DNA of 64,000 bases. Origin: Brassicibacter mesophilus. GTDB lineage: Bacteria; Bacillota; Clostridia; Tissierellales; Proteiniboraceae. Position numbers and translations under genes: made by a program. Location of the stretch: NCBI RefSeq assembly GCF_050433385.1, contig NZ_JBNPXI010000023.1, positions 1-64,000 on the forward strand, given 5' to 3'. Position 1 is the stretch's first letter; each line of letters begins with the position of its first letter. Below the pieces are notes generated by a model that was not told where the DNA came from, searched no databases, and worked only from the letters and a program-made list of their open reading frames with translations. Positions 27,470-36,333 of this stretch are shown here, piece by piece.

Positions 27470-27979
27470 ATGTTATCAGAAAAGTTATTAAAATCTTTAA
27501 ATGATCAAGTGAACTATGAATTTCTGTCAGCTCACTACTATCTTGCTATGGCAGCTTATTGTGCAGACCAAGACCTAGATGGTTTTGCACATTTCTTTAT
27601 AGTTCAAGCTGAAGAAGAGAGATTTCATGCTATGAAGTTCTATAATTTTATAAATGAAATGGACGGAAGAGTTACATTAACAGGAATAGATAATCCAGAG
27701 AATGAATTTAAATCGTTAGCAAATGTGTTTGAATCAGCACTAGAGCATGAAAGATCAGTAACAAAAAGAATATACAACCTTATGGACATAGCTACTGAAG
27801 AAAGAGAACATGCTACAATAAGCTTATTGAAATGGTTTGTTGATGAGCAAGTTGAAGAAGAAGCAAGCATAAAAGCTATTCTTAAGAAACTAAAAAGATT
27901 AGGCGAAGACAGCCATGGTATATATATGATGGATCAAGAACTTGCTCAGAGAGTTTTTACACCACCAGTAAATGAATAA
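27470..27979 (+). CDS. ftnA: Ferritin
   Basis: A 169-residue bacterial non-heme ferritin: NYEFLSAHYYLAMAAY, the ferroxidase-centre segment EEERFHAMKFY, EHERSVTKRIY, and EREHATISLLKWFVDEQVEEE. It forms a 24-subunit shell that oxidises and stores iron. AGGAGG precedes the ATG. It opens a metal-homeostasis block that continues with MntP, the Mn riboswitch unit, a DtxR-type regulator and Feo genes. Confidence 0.93.
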   Translation: MLSEKLLKSLNDQVNYEFLSAHYYLAMAAYCADQDLDGFAHFFIVQAEEERFHAMKFYNFINEMDGRVTLTGIDNPENEFKSLANVFESALEHERSVTKRIYNLMDIATEEREHATISLLKWFVDEQVEEEASIKAILKKLKRLGEDSHGIYMMDQELAQRVFTPPVNE

Positions 27980-28019
27980 AAAAACAAAGATAGGTGATTT
28001 CACCTATCTTTGTTTTTTT
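27978..28019. terminator. Bidirectional terminator
   Basis: AAAAAACAAAGATAGGTG/CACCTATCTTTGTTTTTT is a near-perfect symmetrical hairpin with A/T tails on both sides, ending both the ferritin gene and the convergent SASP gene. Confidence 0.9.
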
Positions 28020-28046
28020 ATTATTATATTTTATAAAATAAGCAGA

Positions 28047-28265
28047 TTATCTTGTAGTTCCGCCCATGCTTCTTTCAGCCATTTCAACTAATCTCTTAGT
28101 CATGTAACCACCAACATAACCATTTTGTCTAGCTGTTAAGTTACCTTTATCCATTGATTCATAGTTAGTCATACCAAGCTCACTAGCTATTTCAGTCTTC
28201 ATTTGATTTAAAGCTTGACGTGCAGCTGGAACAACAACTTTATTACTAGTAGTGTTATTAGCCAT
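28047..28265 (-). CDS. Alpha/beta-type small acid-soluble spore protein
   Basis: A 72-residue SASP. The first motif includes the GPR protease-cleavage region KTEIASELGM and the second is GNLTARQNGYVGGYMTKRLVEMAE, which binds spore DNA. Such proteins coat and protect DNA in the dormant spore and are made in the forespore under sigma-G. GAAAGGAGTG precedes the start. This is good evidence for an endospore former. Confidence 0.95.
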   Translation of the reverse strand: MANNTTSNKVVVPAARQALNQMKTEIASELGMTNYESMDKGNLTARQNGYVGGYMTKRLVEMAERSMGGTTR

Positions 28266-28415
28266 TCTTTTTCACTCCTTTCATATGAAGATTTACTGCT
28301 TGTTAGTATTATGTGTAGAAAATGAACGACTAATCCAAGTAATTTTAGCTATTGTTACAATACCATACTAAAATATGAACAAAATATATATGTTGGATAA
28401 ATATTGAATATTTAT

Positions 28416-28967
28416 TTAAAAGATTATCATTTTTAATCCAAATATTATTAGTATTATTCCCGCTAAAAAATCAGCATATTTCTTAATAAATTCATTTTTT
28501 TTTGCTTTTCTGCTTATTACAAACGCATTTAATGTTAAGAAAGAAGTTATAATTCCTATTACAACTGTATTATTAAGAATAAGCTCACTTATATTAAAAT
28601 CATTGAATGTTGAAAAGCCAACAACTAATGCATCGATACTCACACATATTCCAAGTAATATAATCATAAAGCAATTCATCTTAATAATTTTCCCTTGGTT
28701 CGATGATCCTTCTCTGAACATTAAAAGTCCTACTAATAAAATGATTATTCCACCGATAACAGATGGAAGATGGAATATATATTTATTAAACATATTTCCA
28801 GTGATACCGCCTATGCTGGCAAATAGAAATTGAAAAAATCCAAAGGATATAATAAAGGCCATAGCTTTTTTACGAGTTATTTTTTTATCCAGACCTATAG
28901 AAAGAGCAACGCCGAAGGCATCTAACCCTAGAGCTATAGAAATCATACTCAAGTCAATAAAAGACAT
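28416..28967 (-). CDS. mntP: MntP-family manganese efflux pump
   Basis: A 183-residue membrane protein with six predicted helices and the family's acidic motif near each repeat start: ALGLDAFGVALSIGL (about 12-26) and GICVSIDALVVGFS. MntP exports Mn2+ to prevent manganese toxicity. It is transcribed away from the yybP-ykoY riboswitch at 29253, which does not serve it. In its own leader there are two hairpins (28998-29050 and 29063-29103) of unknown function. Confidence 0.85.
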   Translation of the reverse strand: MSFIDLSMISIALGLDAFGVALSIGLDKKITRKKAMAFIISFGFFQFLFASIGGITGNMFNKYIFHLPSVIGGIIILLVGLLMFREGSSNQGKIIKMNCFMIILLGICVSIDALVVGFSTFNDFNISELILNNTVVIGIITSFLTLNAFVISRKAKKNEFIKKYADFLAGIILIIFGLKMIIF

Positions 28968-29062
28968 AAGATTCCTCCTAAATGGCTTATGTTTTTTTAT
29001 AACGAATAGGAAAGTTCTACTTTTATATTATTAATAACAAGAACTTTCACTAGATGAGTTTC

Positions 29063-29103
29063 AAAAAAGGCAACATTATAATGCTTCTTTAGAAGCCTTT
29101 TTT
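29063..29103. terminator. Hairpin in the mntP leader
   Basis: AAAAAAGGC (29063-29071) pairs with GCCTTTTTT (29095-29103). It could terminate on either strand; on the minus strand it would lie in the 5' leader of mntP. Confidence 0.5.
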
Positions 29104-29204
29104 ATAATAATATTCAAACTTGCTTTAAAATACACATACTAAAATATAGTCTTTTTTTTCTATAAATATGATATTAGTTAAGAAATGTATAATAATATTA
29201 TTAC

Positions 29205-29233
29205 TTGTAAAAATAAACAATTAATAATATAAT
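29205..29233 (+). promoter_or_regulatory. Promoter of the riboswitch transcript
   Basis: TTGTAA (29205-29210), a 17-base spacer and TATAAT (29228-29233), about 20 bases before the aptamer. Confidence 0.65.
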
Positions 29234-29252
29234 TAGAATAAGTGGAAAAAAT

Positions 29253-29378
29253 AAAGGGGAGTAGCTGGCAGATTTACTGCTTAATTAGTCGTCAACACGG
29301 TTAAATACCCGGCTGATTATTCTATTAGAAGGCAAGACCTTTATTTAAACATCTATCATGTTTAAATAAAGGTCTTTT
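29253..29378 (+). promoter_or_regulatory. yybP-ykoY (Mn2+) riboswitch with terminator
   Basis: The aptamer has both diagnostic blocks: AAAGGGGAGTAGC (29253-29265) and GGCAAGACCTTT (29331-29342), which also form the closing P1 stem, with GTCGTCAACAC between. The 3' side of P1 overlaps an 18-bp perfect hairpin (29335-29352/29358-29375) followed by TTT. Mn2+ binding would stabilise P1, block this terminator and switch on the gene downstream. The riboswitch class is well known for controlling Mn exporters; here it precedes an OadB-like gene. Confidence 0.85.
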
Positions 29379-29413
29379 GTGTGCAAACTATTAAACCAAA
29401 GGAGGTCAATTTA

Positions 29414-30538
29414 TTGGAGCAGCTATTATTAGGAGTAAAAACCTTAACGTTTCAACAAATTATGATGTTTGTCGTTGGTGGGGTGTTGATTTATCTTGCT
29501 ATCAAAAAAGAATTTGAACCAATGCTATTACTGCCTATTGGTTTTGGAGCTATTCTAACAAACATACCAGTTATTGAAGGAATACCTGGAATAGCTAGTG
29601 ATGAGGGAGTATTAGGCATACTTAGAAATGCAGGTATTATGACTGAGTTATTTCCCGCACTTATATTTATTGCAGTAGGGGCAATGATTGATTTTGAACC
29701 GCTTTTAAAAATGCCTTCCATGCTTTTCTTTGGAGCAGCTGCACAGTTTGGTATATTTCTAACTCTTCTTTTTGCATTAGCACTTGGGTTTGATATAAAA
29801 GATGCAGCTTCAATAGGAATAATAGGAGCAGCTGATGGGCCAACTTCAATCTTTGTAGCCAATAAGTTCTCTCCTAGGTATTTAGGGGCAATATCAGTAG
29901 CAGCATATTCATATATGTCGTTGGTGCCTATCATACAGCCACCTATTATAAGGTTATTAACATCTAAGGATGAAAGAAAAATAAGAATGGAGTATAAAGA
30001 AATAAAGATATCTAAAACAGTCAAGATTCTATTTCCAATACTCGTTACCATCATTGCTGGTATAATAGCTCCAATAAGTGTGACTTTAATTGGATTACTT
30101 ATGTTTGGCAATCTCATAAGAGAAGCAGGAGTGCTAGAGAGATTATCTAAATCCGCTCAAAATGAGCTTGCTAACTTAGTTGCTCTTTTATTAGGAATAA
30201 CAATAGGTTCAACTATGGAAGCAGAGGCTTTTATAAGCTGGGATACTGCAATGATACTTGGACTTGGATTATTTGCATTTATTTTTGATACAGCTGGCGG
30301 TGTATTGTTTGCAAAGTTTTTAAATCTATTTGTTAAGAAAAAATATAACCCTATGGTTGGAGCAGCAGGAATATCTGCATTCCCTATGTCAGCAAGAGTT
30401 ATACAAAAGATTGCAAAAGAGGAAGATCCTACAAACTTTATTCTTATGCAGGCAGTTAGTGCAAATGTAGCAGGACAAATAGGCTCAATCATAGCTGGCA
30501 GTGTAATATTAGCACTACTATCAAAAGGAGGGTTCTAA
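29414..30538 (+). CDS. OadB-like sodium-pump decarboxylase beta subunit
   Basis: A 374-residue protein of about ten membrane segments, matching the beta subunit of Na+-translocating decarboxylases: GIPGIASDEGVLG, the ion-site region IGAADGPTSIFVAN, and NPMVGAAGISAFPMSARV. In known pumps this subunit exports Na+ using decarboxylation of biotin bound to partner subunits. No alpha or biotin-carrier gene is nearby. I chose TTG 29414 because AAAGGAGGT precedes it. It is controlled by an Mn2+ riboswitch. Confidence 0.85.
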   Translation: MEQLLLGVKTLTFQQIMMFVVGGVLIYLAIKKEFEPMLLLPIGFGAILTNIPVIEGIPGIASDEGVLGILRNAGIMTELFPALIFIAVGAMIDFEPLLKMPSMLFFGAAAQFGIFLTLLFALALGFDIKDAASIGIIGAADGPTSIFVANKFSPRYLGAISVAAYSYMSLVPIIQPPIIRLLTSKDERKIRMEYKEIKISKTVKILFPILVTIIAGIIAPISVTLIGLLMFGNLIREAGVLERLSKSAQNELANLVALLLGITIGSTMEAEAFISWDTAMILGLGLFAFIFDTAGGVLFAKFLNLFVKKKYNPMVGAAGISAFPMSARVIQKIAKEEDPTNFILMQAVSANVAGQIGSIIAGSVILALLSKGGF

Positions 30539-30539
30539 T

Positions 30540-30659
30540 ATGACAAATATAGATGCTGGATTAACAATGATGCTATATGGTATGGGTACTACATTTAGTA
30601 TATTGATTATATTTTATTTCATGATAAAGCTTTTAGCTAAGGTATTCCCACAAAAATAG
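30540..30659 (+). CDS. OadG-like small membrane subunit
   Basis: A 39-residue peptide starting one base after the OadB-like stop codon. It has one membrane helix (LYGMGTTFSILIIFYFMIKLL) and the GMGTTF pattern typical of OadG gamma subunits, which anchor the alpha subunit. The hydrophilic tail that binds alpha and zinc in full OadG proteins is absent. That and the missing alpha gene suggest a stripped-down beta-gamma pair. Confidence 0.65.
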   Translation: MTNIDAGLTMMLYGMGTTFSILIIFYFMIKLLAKVFPQK

Positions 30660-30716
30660 TTGCATAAAATCATCTCTTGTCAAATAAGCATATACTAAAA
30701 GAAAAGAGGTGATTTC

Positions 30717-31157
30717 ATGCTGTCACCAAGCTCGGAGGATTACCTAGAAGAAGTATTTAGACTTAGTTCAAATAAAAAAGAAATTAGAATAAAAGATATA
30801 GCTGACTGCTTAAATGTTTCTATGCCATCTGTAGTAAAAGGGCTTAGAAAGTTAAATAGATTGGGATATATTATTTATATGCCTTATGAAAAAATAGAAC
30901 TGACAGATAAAGGAAAATATAAAGGAAGATTTTTAGTAGAGAGAAATAAGATATTGCGTGATTTTATAGATATAATTGGGGCAGATTGTGATATAAAACA
31001 AGAAGCAGAGGCAATGGAGCACTATCTTACAACAGCTACAATAAGATCAATAGAAAAAATAGTAAGGTTTTTTAAAAATAACGAAGATTTTCTTCAGCAC
31101 TTTAACGAGTTTCAAATTACAAGTGTATTAGATGAGAATGAAATGAATTGTGATTGA
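30717..31157 (+). CDS. DtxR/MntR-family metal-dependent regulator
   Basis: The 146-residue protein starts with the DtxR winged helix: SSEDYLEEVFRL, IRIKDIADCLNVSMPSVVKGLRKLNRLGYI. The C-terminal dimerisation and metal domain includes ERNKILRDFI and the EAEAMEHYL helix, whose Glu/His residues usually bind Mn2+ or Fe2+. It lacks an SH3 domain, as in MntR. It probably controls neighbouring metal genes; TTAG-N6-CTAA palindromes upstream of feoA are candidate targets. Confidence 0.85.
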   Translation: MLSPSSEDYLEEVFRLSSNKKEIRIKDIADCLNVSMPSVVKGLRKLNRLGYIIYMPYEKIELTDKGKYKGRFLVERNKILRDFIDIIGADCDIKQEAEAMEHYLTTATIRSIEKIVRFFKNNEDFLQHFNEFQITSVLDENEMNCD

Positions 31158-31161
31158 ATAA

Positions 31162-31202
31162 AGGGATATACCACTATGTTAAAGGTGGATATCCCTCTTA
31201 TT
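31162..31202. terminator. Terminator after the DtxR-type gene
   Basis: AGGGATAT-CCAC/GTGG-ATATCCCT stem with a one-base bulge, followed by CTTATTTTA. It also lies just past the end of the convergent feoB fragment. Confidence 0.7.
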
Positions 31203-31205
31203 TTA

Positions 31206-31940
31206 TTAAACCAAACCTAGCAGATTAGCAAGCATATTGATTGTAAAGGTGACTAAAACAGCAATTCCTGTAGTCAAACCTAATGTAAATAATGTCCACT
31301 TCATCCCATTTGTTTCTTTTCTTATAGTTAATAAAGTAGTAGCACATGGAAAGTGCAATAATGAAAATAGCATGAAATTTAGCCCTGTTATCCAAGTCCA
31401 GTTGTTTTCAATAAGTAAATTTTTCAATGCTTGTAGATTATCTAGTTCTAGCATTGCTCCTTGTGACATATAGCTCATAATAAGTATTGGTAAAACTATC
31501 TCATTCGCAGGTAATCCTAACAAAAAAGCCATTATTATAAAACCATCAAGTCCTAGGAGCTTTCCAAATGGCTCTAGAAAAGCTGCACAGTGGTTTAATA
31601 CACTGACATCACCTATCATTATATTTGCAAATATCCAGGTTACTGCTCCAGCAGGTGCAGCAACAACTATTGCGCGGCCTAATACAAAAATTGTCCTGTC
31701 GAGAAGTGACCTGACAAGTATTTTACCAATCTGAGGCTTTCTATATGGTGGAAGCTCTAGTGTAAATGATGATGGTATACCCTTAAGAACTGTCCTTGAT
31801 AGAAACTTGGATACTAATAGAGTAACAGCAATTCCAATTAAAATCATTACAACTACAGATAACGATGCAAATACTGAACTTAAATTAGCTACTGCTATTC
31901 CACCGAAAAATATGGTAGATATAGCTATCAACGTAGGGAA
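31206..31940 (-). pseudogene. feoB: FeoB permease, C-terminal fragment (interrupted by an element)
   Basis: From the reading FPTLIAISTIFF onward, this is the second half of the FeoB membrane domain: a gate motif, GIPSSFTLELPPYRKPQ, FVLGRAIVVAAPAGAVTW, NEIVLPILIMSYM and a last CATTLLTIRKETNG segment. The first part, ending NFVPCNGRF, lies 17.25 kb away at 49191-49854. The junction falls inside the conserved NGRFPTL segment. The start of the present frame (to 32042) is element sequence. Excision would restore the gene exactly. Confidence 0.92.
31937..31940. other. attL core (GGAA) of the feoB element
   Basis: feoB sequence lies to the left and element sequence to the right. The element side begins TGCGCAACCAC, which is the inverted partner of GTGGTTGT at the right end. 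Confidence 0.75.
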
Positions 31941-31999
31941 TGCGCAACCACTGTAAGGGCAATTTTGATTTATACGACGAATAGAGCGCTGACAATTCG

Positions 32000-33616
32000 C
32001 TATTCGCCGTAAATAAAAATATGTAAGTCTTGCCCATCCCATTCAATCTTTTGAATTAGTAGTCTAATAAGATTTCGTTTCTCATAAATAGTTAAATCTT
32101 TAAAATTGTCTTTAAGACTGCTAAGTGCCTTTGAAATTATATCTAACTGAATAGATTTATCATAGAGTGTGCTTACGCTGCTTTGCAAGTTTAGTTTTTC
32201 TTCATTTAACATTTTAACTTCACTGTCTAGCTTTGAAACTTGCTCATTTATCCGTTGTATAAATGAAGGATCAAGGTCAGAGTATGATAAGGTTTTTATA
32301 AGGTTATCAATTTGGTCATTTAGCTTTTTTATTTTGGTATCTATTTCTTGTATTGGATTAGACTTTATTTCATTTTGGAAGCTACGCTTTAAGTATTCCA
32401 GTAGCTTATAAATATTGGAGTTTTCATTTGTATAATCCATTAAATACTCGCAAACCATATCATCTGTTTGCTGGCCATTCAGATTTTGGCAGCTACATAA
32501 ATCTAATCCACCACGCATTTTACTATTACATATGTAGTCAAATAAATCAGCGTTATTGCTACGGAACTTAGCAAACATTTTGCTTCCGCATTGGGTGCAG
32601 TAAATCATGCCTGATAATAATGAGTAATCATTGTGAGCCTTTACACGGTTTGGTGAAGGCTTATTATTTTCGAGCATTTCTTGAATTCTCACCCAGGTTT
32701 TACCTGAAACAATACCTTTGTGCTTGCCTATTGAAATAATCCATTGATCTTTAGAATTACGAGGAACATTCTTTTTGGTATAGTCCCTTTTATTGTAAGA
32801 AAGCAATCCAAATTTATCTGAGCACTCATGTTCTTCAAAACATACATCTGAATCAAAACTGATAAAATAGTCTCTAACATCTTTGTCAGCAATACAATAA
32901 ACAGGATTCTGGAGAATTTCTTTAATACCAAGTAAAGAATAAAACTTTCCATTACGAGATTTAACATTATTTTTTATTAGGTACTTACTAACAGCTGAAA
33001 CTGAATTAAATTCTAAGTATTTATCGTACATAGTCTTAACAATTTCTATTTCATCAGGATTAGATTTCAGTTTACATGAGTGTTTTATTTTACCATCTAA
33101 AGTCATAAGACCTTGAACCTTTTCTGAAGTAAAGCCTGTAGGGGTGGTACCACCTAACCATCTGCCAGTTTTAGATAGCATCAACATATTATCACGTACA
33201 CGTTCTGCTATGGTTTCTCGCTCTAATTGTGCAAATACAGAAGCTATATACATCATAGCTTTACCCATAGGTGTAGTTGTATCAAACTGATCCTTGATAC
33301 AAACAAAGTCAATATTGTGATCGTTTAGTTCTTCTATTAAGGCAGAAAAATCACTAACACTACGACTTATACGGTCTAATTTGTAGCAGATGACATAATT
33401 AAAACGTTCTTTTCTGATGTCTCTTAACATTTTCTGAAAATGAGGTCTTTCTGTGTTCTTGCCAGAGTACCCTTCATCTTCGTAAATAACAATATCAGCT
33501 ACATGTGAATCTGTAATATTTGCGGATATGTAATTTTTACACATCTCTATTTGATTTTCAATGGACTCACCTTTGCCTGTATATACTGATTTACGTGAAT
33601 AGATTGCTATTTTCAA
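32000..33616 (-). CDS. Large serine recombinase (integrase) of the feoB element
   Basis: The 538-residue enzyme has the catalytic domain (AIYSRKSV with the nucleophile serine, YEDEGYSGKNTERPHFQKML, YKLDRISRS, FAQLERETIAERV), a recombinase domain (about 160-300), a zinc ribbon with CTQCGSKMF and later Cys residues, and a coiled coil (about 385-470). It integrates and excises by cutting at a 2-bp core. Its start TTG overlaps the stop of the upstream ribbon-helix-helix gene, with AAGGAGGT before it. Its 3' end is 60 bases from attL. Confidence 0.93.
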   Translation of the reverse strand: MKIAIYSRKSVYTGKGESIENQIEMCKNYISANITDSHVADIVIYEDEGYSGKNTERPHFQKMLRDIRKERFNYVICYKLDRISRSVSDFSALIEELNDHNIDFVCIKDQFDTTTPMGKAMMYIASVFAQLERETIAERVRDNMLMLSKTGRWLGGTTPTGFTSEKVQGLMTLDGKIKHSCKLKSNPDEIEIVKTMYDKYLEFNSVSAVSKYLIKNNVKSRNGKFYSLLGIKEILQNPVYCIADKDVRDYFISFDSDVCFEEHECSDKFGLLSYNKRDYTKKNVPRNSKDQWIISIGKHKGIVSGKTWVRIQEMLENNKPSPNRVKAHNDYSLLSGMIYCTQCGSKMFAKFRSNNADLFDYICNSKMRGGLDLCSCQNLNGQQTDDMVCEYLMDYTNENSNIYKLLEYLKRSFQNEIKSNPIQEIDTKIKKLNDQIDNLIKTLSYSDLDPSFIQRINEQVSKLDSEVKMLNEEKLNLQSSVSTLYDKSIQLDIISKALSSLKDNFKDLTIYEKRNLIRLLIQKIEWDGQDLHIFIYGE

Positions 33617-33774
33617 AAAGTATCAACCTCCTTTGACTTAATATAGTCGTTTATTATTTTCGAACAAAGATTAGATATGGATCTTTGCTCTTGAGCGGAT
33701 AATATTTGTAATTTGATTTTTGTTTCTTTAGAAATGGTAACTAGTATTCTTGTGTTTTGGTCTGAAACAGCCAT
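33613..33774 (-). CDS. Ribbon-helix-helix protein coupled to the integrase
   Basis: A 53-residue frame (starting MAVSDQNTRILVTISKETK) has the RHH pattern: a beta strand RILVTI, then helix KIKLQILSAQEQ, a turn, and helix SISNLCSKIINDYIK. Its stop codon overlaps the TTG start of the integrase gene, so the two are translationally coupled. It could repress the integrase or act as a directionality factor. It was missed by longer-frame searches. Confidence 0.7.
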   Translation of the reverse strand: MAVSDQNTRILVTISKETKIKLQILSAQEQRSISNLCSKIINDYIKSKEVDTF

Positions 33775-34203
33775 TTATTTACATCACCTCTTTTGAAATT
33801 ATATCACAGTGATTCACTTTTGCGAAGATAAATATATATATTTATTTCTTTGGGTTGTTTAGATTATAAAGGGCTGAATAGAATTATAATTCTGTGATTG
33901 TAGTAAGAAATGAGTAAACAGTATTCATTAAATAGAGCTGCATTTTTCTATAAAGTCATATAAAGAGAACAAGTTGCTTAAAATAGCTAAACTGATATAT
34001 AATAGGGTAGCATCAAAGTCAGCTGACCTGTCCTAGTTTATTTGAGTAGTTTTTTAAAATTTGAAAAGGTGGTTATGACTCTCTAGTGCAAATTAAATAT
34101 ATATCTTTTCGAAAACAAATGTACGCGATAAAGTATAAAAATATTGTAATCGCCTAATATTTTTGATATAATTAAATTGTGATATTGTTAGAGGAGGTAC
34201 TGT
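33775..34203. other. Intergenic region before the R-M genes
   Basis: This AT-rich divergent region contains the palindrome AGAATTATAATTCT (33880-33893) and should hold the promoters of both the integrase unit and the R-M unit. No gene is visible. Confidence 0.4.
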
Positions 34204-34407
34204 ATGTCAAGCTTATGTTATAAAAAATTGTGGAAACTTCTTATTGATCGTAATATGAAAAAATGTGACTTGCGTAAATTAGCGGATATTAGTCAGTCAA
34301 CAATGGCTAAATTATCTAAAGGTCAGAATGTTACTACTGAAACGCTGGTAAGAATTTGTATAGCATTAGATTGTGAACTCAACGATATTGCAGATGTTAT
34401 ACGATAA
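34204..34407 (+). CDS. XRE-family regulator upstream of the methyltransferase
   Basis: A 67-residue Cro/CI-type HTH protein (YKKLWKLLIDRNMKKCDLRK, then SQSTMAKLSKGQNVTTETLVRICIALDC). Short XRE proteins upstream of type II methyltransferase genes act as controller proteins. The methyltransferase starts 21 bases later. A closely similar protein is encoded at 36334 before the restriction enzyme. Confidence 0.85.
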   Translation: MSSLCYKKLWKLLIDRNMKKCDLRKLADISQSTMAKLSKGQNVTTETLVRICIALDCELNDIADVIR

Positions 34408-34428
34408 TAAATTTTTCAGGAGGATAAA

Positions 34429-35427
34429 ATGGACTTAATTAAAAATGGTTCAATTAGATTATATAATGATGATGCGCTGTCTTTATATTCTACATGGGAT
34501 TCGCCTACAGTTATCATATCAGATGGCCCTTATGGCATAAAAGGCTTTCCAGGAGACTTAGTATCTACAGATGGACTAGGGGAATGGTATGAACCACATA
34601 TAATTCAATGGTCAAAATATTCCACTCCGCAAACAACTTTATGGCTATGGAATACAGAGCTAGGCTGGGCTAATATACATCCATTTCTGGTTAAACATGG
34701 TTGGGAATATAAGGCTTGTTGTATATGGGACAAAGGGATGAGTCATGTTGCTGGGAATGTAAATACAAAGACAATTAGTAAATTACCTGTTGTAACAGAG
34801 GTATGTGTACAGTATGTTCGAAAACCTGAGTTTTATATTAACAGTGAAGTTTATAGTATGAAAGAATGGCTTCGTTATGAATGGGGACGTACAGGATTAC
34901 CATTTTCAAAAACTAATGAGGCATGTGGTGTAAAGGATGCGGCAACACGTAAATATTTTACAAAATGTCATTTATGGTATATGCCTCCTGCTGATGCGTT
35001 TGAGAAAATAGCAACATACGCAAATACATATGGAAAATCAGAGGGTAGACCATATTTTAGTGTAGATGGTGAACGTCCAATTTCAGGTGATGAATGGAAA
35101 AAGTACAGGGCTAAGTTCTATTGCCCAATGGGTTTAACCAATGTGTGGTCGGAATCTCAATTGAATGGTAAAGAACGCTTGAAGAAGGGCACAAAAGCTG
35201 TACATTATAATCAAAAACCGCTCAAATTAATCGAAACAACTATCACGATATCATCGGATGAAGGTGATGTTGTATGGGATCCATTTGGCGGCTTGTTTAC
35301 TACAGCAATAGCTTGTTATCGTCATAATCGTCAATGTTTTACAGCTGAAATTCGCCCAGACATGTATAGTCAAGCTATCGAACATGTAACATCAGTTATT
35401 AATCAATCTGAGCAACTCTCTATCTAG
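34429..35427 (+). CDS. Type II DNA methyltransferase (beta class, amino-methylating)
   Basis: The 332-residue enzyme has catalytic motif IV early (SDGPYG, 32-37) and the SAM-binding motif I late (WDPFGGLFTTAIA, near 283), the order of beta-class N6-adenine or N4-cytosine methyltransferases. The segment between carries the target recognition region. It protects the recognition site of the partner nuclease. Its last 36 bases overlap the 3' end of the convergent restriction gene. The recognition sequence cannot be read from the protein. Confidence 0.85.
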   Translation: MDLIKNGSIRLYNDDALSLYSTWDSPTVIISDGPYGIKGFPGDLVSTDGLGEWYEPHIIQWSKYSTPQTTLWLWNTELGWANIHPFLVKHGWEYKACCIWDKGMSHVAGNVNTKTISKLPVVTEVCVQYVRKPEFYINSEVYSMKEWLRYEWGRTGLPFSKTNEACGVKDAATRKYFTKCHLWYMPPADAFEKIATYANTYGKSEGRPYFSVDGERPISGDEWKKYRAKFYCPMGLTNVWSESQLNGKERLKKGTKAVHYNQKPLKLIETTITISSDEGDVVWDPFGGLFTTAIACYRHNRQCFTAEIRPDMYSQAIEHVTSVINQSEQLSI

Positions 35428-36276
35428 AGTGTCATCTTGGCGAGATAGTATTCGTGACCATTGACGAATTGTATATCCTTTAAATTCTGTTTCGAGAACA
35501 CGAGATTTGAACTCCTCAAGAGATGCATGTCCAATCCTGTCCATTTTAGCAAAATTAGTATCTAAGCGGTATGTAAAGTTGCCAAGCAAACCTTGTAACT
35601 TGACTTGATAGTCATGAGAAGTACTATAGGTACGACCATCTTCACCCCATGAATCTACTATTTGTTTCGCACGAGCAAAGTCAGCAGAATTACCTTGAAA
35701 TTTATATCCATTTGTGTTTGTTTGTTGTAAATTGGATGTGCGATTACTTGTATCTTCTGGTTCAAATACTAAATAATCTGGTGGACGATGATAATGTGCA
35801 TCACGAGCAGATGCAACACTTGATGCACTACCAACCCATGTATCAATAATTACAGGCTTTCCCCACAGTACATGTTCAGGAAGCCAAGCAATCATAGCCA
35901 CATTAATCTGATCGTCTGCAAAATGTAATACACTATCTTTAAAGCGAGCTGTTATTTCTGTTGCAAAAGGGAACCACGTTTTGATTTCAATTCCTGGATT
36001 TGGGAGGATCAGATTGCTTTGAAAAATTGCATCTGGAAAACCGGGGTCTTGACGTTTCCATATACCTGTACCTTTCCAATCATATGTGTTTAGTAAATCT
36101 ACTGTTGAAAACTCAATCATGTTACCTAAGAGTGGAGACAATTTTGAGACTACCTTTGACAATTGGCGAGCATAATCAAGTGTAGGTGGCTTTGCAATAT
36201 CTATTACTGGCAGGAATTCGCCTTTTAGAGCAGTTATTTCATTACTAGCAATATTTAATACTTCAGTATAATTCAT
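35392..36276 (-). CDS. Type II restriction endonuclease, PD-(D/E)XK type
   Basis: The 294-residue protein has a clear nuclease motif: PDA in DPGFPDAIFQ, and GIEIKTW sixteen residues later, i.e. PD...ExK. It faces the methyltransferase tail to tail with overlapping 3' ends and is preceded by its own XRE gene. A resemblance to the ScaI/XcyI-type group is possible but unproven. AAGGAGG precedes the ATG. Confidence 0.8.
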   Translation of the reverse strand: MNYTEVLNIASNEITALKGEFLPVIDIAKPPTLDYARQLSKVVSKLSPLLGNMIEFSTVDLLNTYDWKGTGIWKRQDPGFPDAIFQSNLILPNPGIEIKTWFPFATEITARFKDSVLHFADDQINVAMIAWLPEHVLWGKPVIIDTWVGSASSVASARDAHYHRPPDYLVFEPEDTSNRTSNLQQTNTNGYKFQGNSADFARAKQIVDSWGEDGRTYSTSHDYQVKLQGLLGNFTYRLDTNFAKMDRIGHASLEEFKSRVLETEFKGYTIRQWSRILSRQDDTLDRELLRLINN

Positions 36277-36333
36277 CTTTTAATACCTCCTTGAACGCTG
36301 ATTTTCAATTGATATTTATATATTAATACACTT

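Noticed and set aside
28416..28967. The yybP-ykoY riboswitch as the control element of mntP
   Set aside because: The riboswitch is on the opposite strand and its terminator leads into the OadB-like gene.
29491..30117. 208-codon frame opposite the OadB-like gene
   Set aside because: It is the mirror of a membrane-protein gene; composition and position show it to be a shadow.
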